DNA of 64,000 bases from a virus. Made by a program: the position numbers and the translations under genes. Within the stretch, counting starts at the first letter, position 1, and every line of letters starts with the position of its first letter. Of the stretch, positions 22,507 through 30,053 are shown one piece after another. Under the pieces are notes generated by a model. That model made no database searches and was not told where the DNA came from. It worked only from the letters and a program-made list of their open reading frames with translations. Location: positions 1 through 64,000 of IMG/VR virus record IMGVR_UViG_3300037010_001382; one strand, given 5' to 3'.

Positions 22507-23727
22507 ATGGGACAATTGAATCCAAAGAAGCTCATTTTCGGAGCAGTAATAACAATTTTAGCCATTATTGGCTTATCTATGATTGGCAGCATGTTTGAAG
22601 AGGTGGATGCTGGTGAGATAGTTGTAATACAACATCTTAGCGGCAAGTTGAGTGTGTATGATCAGCCGACCAGCTTTGCATGGCAAGGTTTTGGTAAAGT
22701 AACGCATTATAAGCGTTCTAATCAGTTTACGTTCTTATTACCTAAAGATAAGGATAGTAAGGATGAATCTATTGAAGTGAAATGGAATGATGGCGGTCAC
22801 GCTAATATTTCAGGTTCAGTGCGATATGATTTACCTACTAATCACGAGTCGATGATTGCCATCCATAAAGCATTCAGATCCCAGGAAGGAATAGAAGATC
22901 ACTTAATTTCTACTAACGTAGCAAAAGCGATATTCATGACCGGCCCGCTGATGACCTCTAAGGAATCTTATGCTGAAAGGCGTAATGATCTGATATTTTA
23001 CATTGAAGATCAGGCAAAGTTTGGTGTCTACAAGACTAAACAGGTAGAAACAGAACAAATTGATCCTTTAGATGGCACTAAGAAAATGGTGATGCGTGTT
23101 GAGATCCAGAAAGATGATAAAGGTAATACTGCCAGACAGGAATCTTCGCCTATTGGTGATGAAAAGATTCGGTTGTATAACTTAACCATCAATAAGATCA
23201 AGTATGATGGTATTGTTGAGAAGCAAATCGCTACCCAGCAAGAGAGTATTATGAAGGTGCAAACAGCTATAGCAGCTGGTGTTGCCGCAACACAACAAGC
23301 ATTAACTACCGCCAAAGAAGGTGAAGCTGAAGCTGCAAAAGCTAAGTGGGAACAGGAAGTTATTAAGGCCAGGACTGTAACTGAAGCTGAATCAAGGAAA
23401 GCTGTAGCAACATTAGATGTGCAAACAGCAGAACTGAAGAAGAAGAAGGACATATTAGAAGGTGAAGGTGAAGGAGCTAAGAAACGTGCGTCAATGCAAG
23501 CGAATGGTGCCCTGGAACAGAAGCTGGATGCATATGTTAAGGTTCAGGAAATGTGGTCAAATGCATTTGCTGCCTATACAGGATCTTTAGTACCTTCTTA
23601 CATATCTGGAGGAAGTGTAGGTGGTACAAACGCAGGTACTCAATTCATGGAATTGATGAATATGAAAACTATGCGTGATTTAGGCCTGGATATCAATCCT
23701 GGTGGAACCAATAGTAAAAGAAAGTAA
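22507..23727 (+). CDS. SPFH/band-7 (prohibitin-like) membrane protein, 406 aa
   Basis: One N-terminal transmembrane helix (about 10-28, LIFGAVITILAIIGLSMIG), then a band-7/SPFH domain at about 33-230 starting VDAGEIVVIQHLSGKL. After it comes a long Ala/Glu/Lys coiled coil (about 240-330) and a Gly-rich end. This is the plan of stomatin/prohibitin/HflK-type proteins, which form ring-like membrane assemblies and, in bacteria, regulate membrane proteases such as FtsH. A phage copy might change host membrane proteolysis or act in lysis timing, but that is inference. Flanked by two small membrane proteins. Confidence 0.8.
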   Translation: MGQLNPKKLIFGAVITILAIIGLSMIGSMFEEVDAGEIVVIQHLSGKLSVYDQPTSFAWQGFGKVTHYKRSNQFTFLLPKDKDSKDESIEVKWNDGGHANISGSVRYDLPTNHESMIAIHKAFRSQEGIEDHLISTNVAKAIFMTGPLMTSKESYAERRNDLIFYIEDQAKFGVYKTKQVETEQIDPLDGTKKMVMRVEIQKDDKGNTARQESSPIGDEKIRLYNLTINKIKYDGIVEKQIATQQESIMKVQTAIAAGVAATQQALTTAKEGEAEAAKAKWEQEVIKARTVTEAESRKAVATLDVQTAELKKKKDILEGEGEGAKKRASMQANGALEQKLDAYVKVQEMWSNAFAAYTGSLVPSYISGGSVGGTNAGTQFMELMNMKTMRDLGLDINPGGTNSKRK

Positions 23728-23732
23728 AGCAT

Positions 23733-23957
23733 ATGTGGGTATTACATCTCATACTGTTTGTCTTTGGTGGATCCTTCATAGGATTAATGATCGGCGTGTT
23801 GTACAAAATAGGAACTTATCCTACTAAGCTTGTAAAAGGCTTTGATAGCGAAGGTAACGAAATAACACGTAGAGTCGATGATCCCGACTATCATTACAAA
23901 GACGAAGAATTAGTGCAATCATTTAAGTATGGACGTATGCACGAAATTCATTATTAA
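23733..23957 (+). CDS. small membrane protein, 74 aa
   Basis: ATG at 23733, 5 bp after the SPFH gene. One transmembrane helix at about 2-24 (LHLILFVFGGSFIGLMIGVLY), then a polar tail. Likely co-expressed with the SPFH protein. Confidence 0.6.
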   Translation: MWVLHLILFVFGGSFIGLMIGVLYKIGTYPTKLVKGFDSEGNEITRRVDDPDYHYKDEELVQSFKYGRMHEIHY

Positions 23958-23985
23958 ATCATTTGGTCCCAGTCAGACTAATGGG

Positions 23986-24058
23986 AATGAGTTAGCTCAG
24001 TTGGTTAGAGCAAGCTCTTAACCGGGCGAGGTCGGGGGTTTGAATCCCTTACTCATTA
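23986..24058 (+). tRNA. tRNA with irregular anticodon arm
   Basis: Acceptor AATGAGT (23986-23992) pairs with ACTCATT (24051-24057). The D arm GCTC/GAGC and the T arm GGGGG-TTTGAAT-CCCTT are normal. Between them, the best anticodon stem is GCTC/GGGC with a six-base loop TTAACC, so no standard seven-base loop or clear anticodon results. It may be decayed, read unusually, or a tRNA-like RNA. Confidence 0.6.
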
Positions 24059-24081
24059 CGAACATTAAATTTAGAATAATT

Positions 24082-24177
24082 ATGAGGAACTTTTTAGCAC
24101 TCATTTATTGGGCTTTGATAGCTCCAAGAAGAAGGCGTAGACTGAATAGGATTGCCTCTAAGAATCGTAAATATTAA
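24082..24177 (+). CDS. 31-aa membrane micropeptide with Arg tail
   Basis: ATG at 24082, TAA at 24175-24177. MRNFLALIYWALIAP is hydrophobic, then five Arg in a row (RRRRRLNRIASKNRKY). The join of a membrane helix and a strongly basic tail is shared with other micropeptides here. Confidence 0.4.
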   Translation: MRNFLALIYWALIAPRRRRRLNRIASKNRKY

Positions 24178-24202
24178 TTTTTTAACAATTCAAAATAACC
24201 TA

Positions 24203-24673
24203 ATGGCAGAAGTAAAGAAGGCTCATGTGCCTATTAAGCGCCCAGGAGGCGGCATTGCAGCAGCTAAGAAAGTTGCTCCAGCAAAAGTTGCACCAAGACC
24301 AGTAGTAAAGCCAAAGGATGTTTGGACAACAGAAATGCGTAATGAAACAATACACTTCATGAAGAATGGACGTTCTGCTTCATCTTTCAATTGTGACATT
24401 GATGGTGTAAACTGCTCATGTGGTACACAGTCTATAAGTGGTATCACGCAATTTCCAATAGGAGATCGTTTTGGTATTCCGGAAGAAGTATTGATAGAAG
24501 GATTGAAAAAATGGATAGCAGTAATCAAAGCTGAGTACCAGGCTGCATTCCTTCTTGCATCGAACAACAAAACAGAACTTATCAATGCAATCTTCTCAAA
24601 AGTTTGCCTTAATGAGACTGAGTACAAACAGAGCCCTAAGACTCAGGAAATGATAAAAATCTGGGTTCTGTAG
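24203..24673 (+). CDS. hypothetical protein, 156 aa
   Basis: Start set at ATG 24203 (MAEVKKAHVPIK). Ala/Pro/Lys-rich N-terminal 35 residues, then a helical domain with Cys residues (CDIDGVNCSCG). No family recognised. Confidence 0.65.
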   Translation: MAEVKKAHVPIKRPGGGIAAAKKVAPAKVAPRPVVKPKDVWTTEMRNETIHFMKNGRSASSFNCDIDGVNCSCGTQSISGITQFPIGDRFGIPEEVLIEGLKKWIAVIKAEYQAAFLLASNNKTELINAIFSKVCLNETEYKQSPKTQEMIKIWVL

Positions 24674-24684
24674 AGGAACAATTA

Positions 24685-25077
24685 ATGATTAAAAGAAAAG
24701 AAAAACAATGTGGACTGTGTGGAGACTTATGCTTCTTATGGAGTAGAGGTCTCTGCAAGCCATGTTGGACTAAGATGTATGGAAAAGGAGTTAATAGAAA
24801 GGCTCGTAAGAAGATAGCTTGGCAGAGTGATATTTATAAAGATCGTATGCGTAAATATAAAGAGCTACGAGAGATCTATCTGAAGGAGCATGAATTCTGT
24901 GAAGTTTGTAAAATTAAACCTGCAACAGAAATACATCACATTGAAAAAAGGGTTGGAGATAATTTGTTTAAGCATTTTCTAGCAGTGGACAGAGACTGTC
25001 ACATGAAAATTGAAGAGAATCCTGAATGGGCGTATGCTCAAGGATATAGTCGATCACATTTAAAAAAAAGAAGATGA
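24685..25077 (+). CDS. HNH nuclease with N-terminal zinc ribbon, 130 aa
   Basis: ATG at 24685. The zinc ribbon has CGLCGDLC and CKPC (about 9-33). After a basic helix, the HNH-like core is CEVCKIKPATEIHHIEKR (about 72-89), then DRDCHMKIEENPEW. It resembles the NinG/recombination-type HNH proteins of phages more than the free-standing homing enzymes, and has no promoter of its own. Nuclease role likely. Confidence 0.7.
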   Translation: MIKRKEKQCGLCGDLCFLWSRGLCKPCWTKMYGKGVNRKARKKIAWQSDIYKDRMRKYKELREIYLKEHEFCEVCKIKPATEIHHIEKRVGDNLFKHFLAVDRDCHMKIEENPEWAYAQGYSRSHLKKRR

Positions 25078-25271
25078 CTCTAGCGAAGAAAATAAAAATA
25101 ATAGTTCTTAGCATCATTGCATTAGTTTATTTCGTATATTTGTATGAGTTCCAAGATGCAGCTAACATGGGAATGCGTCAATGGCTGCAGATCATCTTGT
25201 TAGAAGTACCTATTGGTTTAATTTTACATTATATCAAAGGATACAAAAAGAACAATGTTATTGATACTTAA
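25074..25271 (+). CDS. small two-helix membrane protein, 65 aa
   Basis: ATG at 25074 overlaps the preceding stop (ATGA). Two hydrophobic segments: about 6-25 and 35-52 (WLQIILLEVPIGLILHYI). Unknown role. Confidence 0.55.
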   Translation: MTLAKKIKIIVLSIIALVYFVYLYEFQDAANMGMRQWLQIILLEVPIGLILHYIKGYKKNNVIDT

Positions 25272-25288
25272 AATTAAATTGAATACTT

Positions 25289-25320
25289 TTTGGTGATCTC
25301 GGTTTTTATTTGTACATTTG
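25289..25320 (+). promoter_or_regulatory. Bacteroidota-type promoter for the HNH gene
   Basis: TTTG (25289-25292), 20-nt gap, TACATTTG (25313-25320), then TGGT and ATG at 25325. Nearly leaderless. Confidence 0.75.
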
Positions 25321-25324
25321 TGGT

Positions 25325-25837
25325 ATGAATAATATAAAAAGAACATTTTCAGAAGATCTTAGTAAAAAGATTTGTCCAAAATGTAATGAAGAAAAGAGAT
25401 TATCAGAATTCCATGTTTCTAAAAGTAAAACTTGTAAAGTTCAATTGTATTGTAAACTTTGTCATAAAGGAATGAGAGATGTTACAATATTAAAATCTAA
25501 AGAAAATGGAACTCATTATTCTGAAATGAGATTAGCAAAATTTAAACATAAAGCTAAGAAAAATAATATTCCATTTAATTTAGATATTGAAGATATGATC
25601 ATTCCTGAAAAATGTCCTATTTTAGGAACTAAATTAACTAAAGGCATAATAAATAGTAAAGATTTATATGCTCCATCTTTAGATAGGATAATTCCTGAAT
25701 TAGGATATGTGAAAGGAAATGTTATGTGGATGTCTCGTAAAGCAAATACAATGAAATGTAATGCTACAAAAGATGAATTATTGAATTTTGCAAATTATAT
25801 AATTGAAAATGCAAGTATTTTTGGAAAAAAGGAATAA
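25325..25837 (+). CDS. HNH-type homing endonuclease, 170 aa
   Basis: Start set at ATG 25325 by the promoter. Zinc pairs CPKC and CKLC in the first 55 residues. The nuclease core near 95-150 has CPILGTKL, then SLDRIIPELGYVKGNVMWMSRKANTMK. This SLDRI..GYVKGNV..S..AN.MK pattern is a well-known phage endonuclease signature (Endo VII/HNH superfamily). A likely homing gene. Confidence 0.8.
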   Translation: MNNIKRTFSEDLSKKICPKCNEEKRLSEFHVSKSKTCKVQLYCKLCHKGMRDVTILKSKENGTHYSEMRLAKFKHKAKKNNIPFNLDIEDMIIPEKCPILGTKLTKGIINSKDLYAPSLDRIIPELGYVKGNVMWMSRKANTMKCNATKDELLNFANYIIENASIFGKKE

Positions 25838-26123
25838 TATTATTCCTAAAGAATTTATTGAAACTATTGATCAATTAGAAGGTAAATATCTTATCTCTAT
25901 AAGATCTTTAGATAATAAAACACTTGATGATTTTAGAGCAAATTATTTCGCTTTAATTGATTCTGTACGCGATGTTACTGGTAATAGTAGATATACTATT
26001 CACGAAGATTTTAAAAGAGAACGCAAAATAGAAACTACAAAAGATTTTGATTTTCAAAATTGGATTAATTTTCTTGAGGCGTTTCGATGGTATTACTTTG
26101 CAAAATTAGATTTAATCCTATGA
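25803..26123 (+). CDS. hypothetical protein, 106 aa
   Basis: ATG at 25803, overlapping the HNH gene end by 35 bp; a TTG at 25821 is an alternative start. Helical (IETIDQLEGKYLISIRSLDN). Its end overlaps the next ATG (CTATGATGG). The overlap with the HNH gene suggests the insertion landed at its 5' end. Confidence 0.55.
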   Translation: MKMQVFLEKRNNIIPKEFIETIDQLEGKYLISIRSLDNKTLDDFRANYFALIDSVRDVTGNSRYTIHEDFKRERKIETTKDFDFQNWINFLEAFRWYYFAKLDLIL

Positions 26124-26608
26124 TGGATCATTATACAATTGAACACATGGTTCAGTTAGTCACGAAAGCTCTTAATGAGCAAAACATTGTATTTAATAAA
26201 GTGAATGCAACTGTAAAATCAGAAACTCCACATCATATGAACGTGAGTATTTCTGTTACATTTCCGCCAAGAGCAGATAAGCATAATTATCCATATGAAT
26301 CTCAAGCAGCTATCAACTTTAAAGGTGCTCCTACAGGATGTGGATTAGTAATAATGCATGGTCATGCATATTTTGCTGGTACACATAATGAAGATTCTAT
26401 GATAGTTGTAGCTAAGGCTATAATGCAACATTACAAAAAAGATGGTGCAGGCACAGTTATGGCAAGTCAAGGTGGCAAACAGTACGAAAAGTGTCCTGTT
26501 TTAGAAAAGTTGGGATTCGTGAATGTAACTACATATGACAATTTGGCTCATTCTTATGCGAATGATAAGCAGTCAATATGGGTTCATTCATTCAAAAGAG
26601 GAGAATAA
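26120..26608 (+). CDS. hypothetical protein, 162 aa
   Basis: Start set at ATG 26120, overlapping the preceding stop. Contains SETPHHMNVSISVTFPPRAD and a His-rich middle (GLVIMHGHAYFAGTHNED). No family recognised. Confidence 0.65.
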   Translation: MMDHYTIEHMVQLVTKALNEQNIVFNKVNATVKSETPHHMNVSISVTFPPRADKHNYPYESQAAINFKGAPTGCGLVIMHGHAYFAGTHNEDSMIVVAKAIMQHYKKDGAGTVMASQGGKQYEKCPVLEKLGFVNVTTYDNLAHSYANDKQSIWVHSFKRGE

Positions 26609-26847
26609 TGAAAAGTCAAATTATAGAGGTTAATGCTAAAACTCCAATTGATTGGAGTAAGAAGCAAATGGTTACTAATGTGACTAAGGTTATTTTGTTA
26701 ACAAGTGGTGATTTCGGTGAAAATAGTTTCAAAGGTACTGTTATATTTCCTGGAGATAGCATGTATATCGTAGGATATCATACTAGTTTCCTTAAGGAAC
26801 ATTTTCGTTTGGTAGATACGCCTATTACAATTAAATTTGAAAACTAA
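26608..26847 (+). CDS. hypothetical protein, 79 aa
   Basis: ATG at 26608 shares its A with the preceding stop (TAATG). Beta-rich (VTKVILLTSGDFGENSFKGT). No family recognised. Confidence 0.6.
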   Translation: MKSQIIEVNAKTPIDWSKKQMVTNVTKVILLTSGDFGENSFKGTVIFPGDSMYIVGYHTSFLKEHFRLVDTPITIKFEN

Positions 26848-26850
26848 AGC

Positions 26851-27201
26851 ATGTATTTAATTATTTTATTTATTCATTGGGTAGCAGACTTTGTGTGTCA
26901 AACACATTGGCAAGCTACAAACAAAAGTAAGGATAACGAAGCTTTAACATGGCACGTTATATATTACTCAACAATTTGGCTGATCTCTTGTACAATCTAT
27001 TGTATGATTACTGGAAATTGGCTTATGATACTATTTCCTCTAATTACATTTATTTGTCATTGGATAACAGATTACTTTACAAGTAGACTGAACAGTAAAT
27101 TGTGGGCTAAAGGAGACGTACATAACTTTTTTGTTAGTGTAGGTTTCGATCAATTTTTACATTTCGCACAGTTATTTTTAACATTTCAGCTTTTAGCGTA
27201 A
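26851..27201 (+). CDS. DUF3307-type integral membrane protein, 116 aa
   Basis: ATG at 26851. Starts with LFIHWVADFVCQTHWQATNKS, followed by helices at about 38-56 and 60-80 and the HWITDYFTSRLNSKLWAKGD motif. These conserved segments (H..AD..Q.....NKS and HW.TDY..SR) are those of DUF3307, a membrane family common in phages of Bacteroidota and others. Function unknown. Its stop overlaps the next ATG. Confidence 0.75.
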   Translation: MYLIILFIHWVADFVCQTHWQATNKSKDNEALTWHVIYYSTIWLISCTIYCMITGNWLMILFPLITFICHWITDYFTSRLNSKLWAKGDVHNFFVSVGFDQFLHFAQLFLTFQLLA

Positions 27202-27902
27202 TGACTAAGCAGTACAAAGGAGTGATATTTCAAAGCGGAGCGTTTAATCCTATTCATAGGCAGCATATGAAAATTGCTGATGACGCTATTGCTAAATTTC
27301 CTGATCATAAACATCTCATGACGCTGTCTTCAGACACATGTGATAAAGGTATTATTCCTGAATCAGAACTATTGCGTAGAGCTGAATTAATAAAATCTCA
27401 TAACTATGACGTTCTTATTAAAAAGAGCGGAATGTTTATAGAAGATATTAAAACTATACGTAATACTGATGAACTTAAGGACCTACAGATAGTCTTTGCT
27501 TGTGGCGAAGATACAATTTACAGATTCTTCAGAGATTGGGAAGAATACTACACAGAACATAGTGAGTATCCTGAAGAGAGGTATGATGATTATAAAAAGC
27601 ATTTTACAAATGTACTTTGGTATGTAACAAGACGTAATTGTCCTGAAAAGGAAAAATATGAAACTGTTGCAGCGAAGTATTTTGCACATCACAATAATAT
27701 TATCTGGAGTACGCTCGAACCAGATAATATATCGTCAACAGCGATAAGAAACAAAGAGCAAGAACGTGAGTTTGATTTCCGTTTTAAGGCAGCTTCCTTG
27801 GCATTTGGAAGTGGTTGGGATGCAGTACGCAAACTAGTCGATTTAGTGCCACTAGACGTCTTAAAACGCGAGTATCCTCATTTAAACAATGAAGAGGAAT
27901 AG
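27201..27902 (+). CDS. NMNAT-like nucleotidyltransferase, 233 aa
   Basis: N-terminal nucleotide-binding motif GVIFQSGAFNPIHRQHM (about 6-22), matching GxFxPxHxGH of the NMNAT/cytidylyltransferase superfamily, and ISSTAIRN near 180 (the ISSTxIR motif of NMN adenylyltransferases). Predicted reaction: NMN plus ATP to NAD+ plus PPi. A NAMPT-like enzyme is encoded at 58.2 kb, so together they would give NAD+ from nicotinamide. The C-terminal 45 residues are extra and not recognised. Alternative: a transferase for another nucleotide. Confidence 0.75.
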   Translation: MTKQYKGVIFQSGAFNPIHRQHMKIADDAIAKFPDHKHLMTLSSDTCDKGIIPESELLRRAELIKSHNYDVLIKKSGMFIEDIKTIRNTDELKDLQIVFACGEDTIYRFFRDWEEYYTEHSEYPEERYDDYKKHFTNVLWYVTRRNCPEKEKYETVAAKYFAHHNNIIWSTLEPDNISSTAIRNKEQEREFDFRFKAASLAFGSGWDAVRKLVDLVPLDVLKREYPHLNNEEE

Positions 27903-28075
27903 TGGAAGATGATTACGAATTAATATTCGAGTTGAGAGAAACTATAAAGGAACTTAAGTCAAGAATTGCTGACCTTGAATTTCAAGCTATGGAAAAGGAT
28001 TCAGAAATTATGCATCTAAAGATATTTGGTGCAAATAATGAATACAGAAATCTTGGCGAAGATGATACATGGTAG
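27902..28075 (+). CDS. small coiled-coil protein, 57 aa
   Basis: GTG at 27902 shares a base with the preceding stop. Acidic heptad-like helix (LIFELRETIKELKSRIADLE). Sits 15 bp before the DNA polymerase. Confidence 0.5.
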   Translation: MEDDYELIFELRETIKELKSRIADLEFQAMEKDSEIMHLKIFGANNEYRNLGEDDTW

Positions 28076-28090
28076 AGTAAAGGAGGGCAA

Positions 28091-29037
28091 ATGGCTTTAT
28101 GGGTATATGACTGGGAAACGATGTACAACCTTGCGGAAGTATCGTTTCTTAGTTATGAAAATGATGAGTGTCATACATTTAAAATAGATGATGACACGGG
28201 TGAGAATGACAGAGAAGCGTTAATAAAGTTTATTAAGGGTCAAACCTTAGTAGGGTATAATAATAAAACGTTTGATGATATAGTTACTAATTTTGTTGTA
28301 CGTCATAGCGACGCAACAGCATTAGAATTACATCGTCTTGCTAGTAAGATTATTAATGGGCAAAAAGACGAAGGATTTAATTTGTATAAGGAACTTCAAC
28401 CTTATCTCAAGTCTGATCTGTACAAATCTATTGATTTGATGCGTTTATTGTTCAGTAAGAAATTACGTGTTGGTCTAAAAGAATTAGAATGTAGTTTACA
28501 TCATGATAATGTAGAAGAACTACCTTATGCTTATGACAAAGTTTTAACTTCTGAAGAGAAGCAACAAGTGATAGAGTATAATATTAATGATTGCAGAGCA
28601 ACAAAATTAGTCTTACAGAAATCTATGGAAGCTTTGCAGCTTCGACGATGGATGATGAAGACGTATGGCATTGACGCTTATTCTATGGATGGGGTTAATG
28701 GTGGAGTAAAAATACTTGAAATATTATACGAAAAACAAATTGGAAATTCTGACTTTAAGAAAGAAACCAGTATGCGTGAGTATATTCATATCAAAGATAT
28801 TATACTTCCACAAGTAAAATTTAAAACAAAAGCTTTTAAAGAAGTATTAAAAGTATATCAGAACCATACTTGGTACAGTAAACACTTTGATGAAAATTTA
28901 TCTGAAGATAGTAAACTTAAGTATGAACCGCTCATAGGCGATTTCCGTTTCAAGTTCTCTCTTGGAGGCTTGCATGGATTCACTCAACCTGGAATATGGG
29001 AGAGTAATGATGAGTATGAAGTAATGTCAATAGACGT
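28091..29037 (+). CDS. polB: DNA polymerase family B, exon 1
   Basis: Preceded by a strong AGGAGG site at about 28081. The 3'-5' exonuclease motifs are visible: ExoI YDWET (residues 6-10), ExoII GYNNKTFDD (about 55-63), ExoIII YNINDCRAT (163-171). The frame runs into a stop at 29042, but exon 1 is placed to end at 29037, where a group I intron begins. Joined to 30054-30993 it gives a 628-aa polymerase with the motif A DVASYYPS restored across the junction. Proofreading and strand synthesis for phage replication. Confidence 0.9.
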
Positions 29038-29159
29038 AAAGTAAAAGCTGCGTCTTAACCTTTCTAATTGACTGGAAAGCTAAATAAATGTAGGTAAGGG
29101 AAGCTGGGAAATCTGCTTCAGATGAGAAGTAATTAATCTCTATACAACTGAGGAGTGGC

Positions 29160-29184
29160 GGGTTCGATTCCCGTTACCCACACA
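29160..29184 (+). other. tRNA T-arm-like hairpin inside the intron
   Basis: GCGGGTTCGATTCCCGT has the exact layout of a tRNA T arm, followed by TACCCAC, which could pair with GTAGGTA upstream with one mismatch. GAAGC/GCTTC nearby looks like a D stem. It lies between the P and Q core strings, that is in the P5 region, so it is more likely an intron T-loop module than a tRNA. No regular anticodon arm is found. Confidence 0.4.
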
Positions 29185-29307
29185 TTTACAAGCTAATCAG
29201 CAGCGAAGCCCCGAAGGGGAACGTTCAGAGACTATCGAAAACACACAGTAATGTGGAAGTGAGTAGAGTAGGGGGAGATCCCGAAACGGAAGGCAATTCA
29301 AAATAGA

Positions 29308-29339
29308 TTTGGAATTATGGATAATATGTTGTATCTTTG
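29308..29339 (+). promoter_or_regulatory. Bacteroidota-type promoter inside the intron
   Basis: TTTG (29308-29311), 20-nt gap, TATCTTTG (29332-29339). It would drive the intron endonuclease from ATG 29351 independently of the polymerase transcript. Confidence 0.75.
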
Positions 29340-29350
29340 TGGATAATACC

Positions 29351-30016
29351 ATGAAATATAACAGAAATGACTTGGGAAAGTCTGGAATCTATCTAATCAG
29401 GAATACTACAAACAATAAGATTTATGTTGGTAAAGCTAAATGTATACTCAAGAGAATGAGACAACATGTAACTCTACTTAATAGAAAGTCTAAAGATGAG
29501 AATCCACACCTTATAAATGCTTGGCATAAGTATGGCAGAAATTCATTTGAATACGTTGTTTTAGAGTACCTAGAGATAGATCTACTTGCAGAAAGAGAAC
29601 TATTCTGGATAACTAGCTTAAACGCTTTAGATTCAGAAGTAGGATATAATCTAAGATTAGATTCATCTACTGGTATGATTACTAGTGATGAAACCAGACA
29701 GAAACTCTCAGAAGCTTATAAGCTACGTAAAGAGAAATTTCCAGAATTGAGTAAACAGAATGCAGAACATATAAGTAACTACTGGAGGAACAACCCGGAA
29801 GAGAAAGAAGTAATGCGTAGTAAACTCAAGAAGTTAAAGCAGAAGTATAGATTTCTACAGTATGATAAACAGAAGAACCTAATAAAGGTTTGGGATACTA
29901 TAGAAGACATTATAGCTGCTAATCCAGAGTACAAATGGCAAAACATATATGCAGTATGCAATGGTTACAAACCAAGCATTTACGGTTATGTGTGGGCTAA
30001 AGAATTGAAGATATAG
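29351..30016 (+). CDS. GIY-YIG intron homing endonuclease, 221 aa
   Basis: Start set at ATG 29351, behind the promoter. GIY-YIG domain at about 9-85: GIYLIRNTTNNKIYVGKA, then a conserved Arg (RMRQH) and ERELFWI with the catalytic Glu. The C-terminal part (about 110-221) has NUMOD-like DNA-binding segments (TSDETRQKLSEAYKLRKEKF; then KVWDTIEDIIAANPEYK). It would cut intron-less polymerase genes and spread the intron. The end overlaps the P7 strand of the ribozyme. Confidence 0.9.
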   Translation: MKYNRNDLGKSGIYLIRNTTNNKIYVGKAKCILKRMRQHVTLLNRKSKDENPHLINAWHKYGRNSFEYVVLEYLEIDLLAERELFWITSLNALDSEVGYNLRLDSSTGMITSDETRQKLSEAYKLRKEKFPELSKQNAEHISNYWRNNPEEKEVMRSKLKKLKQKYRFLQYDKQKNLIKVWDTIEDIIAANPEYKWQNIYAVCNGYKPSIYGYVWAKELKI

Positions 30017-30053
30017 TCCGATCCTGATCGAAAGATCAGAAAATGTAGCTAAG

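Larger units (their letters stand above)
29038..30053 (+). other. group I intron in the DNA polymerase gene
   Basis: The exon end AGACGT (29032-29037) pairs with GCGTCT in the intron, with U-G at the splice site (P1). AGCT just upstream of GCGTCT can pair with GGCT at the start of exon 2 (P10). The conserved core strings are present: P-like CTGGGAAATCT (about 29105), Q-like AATCAGCAGC (about 29197), R-like GTTCAGAGACTA (about 29223), S-like AAGATATAGTCC (30008-30019). GACTAT pairs with ATAGTC (P7). The last base is G (30053). A GIY-YIG gene lies between the two P7 strands. Confidence 0.9.

Noticed and set aside
23028-23453. 141-aa frame on the minus strand
   Set aside because: It is the complement of the SPFH coiled coil, with low-complexity sequence caused by Ala/Glu/Lys codons. 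No promoter.
29089-29183. A possible tRNA gene with a perfect T arm
   Set aside because: It lies between the conserved P and Q core strings of the group I intron, has an acceptor mismatch and no regular anticodon arm. I list it as a T-arm-like intron module.
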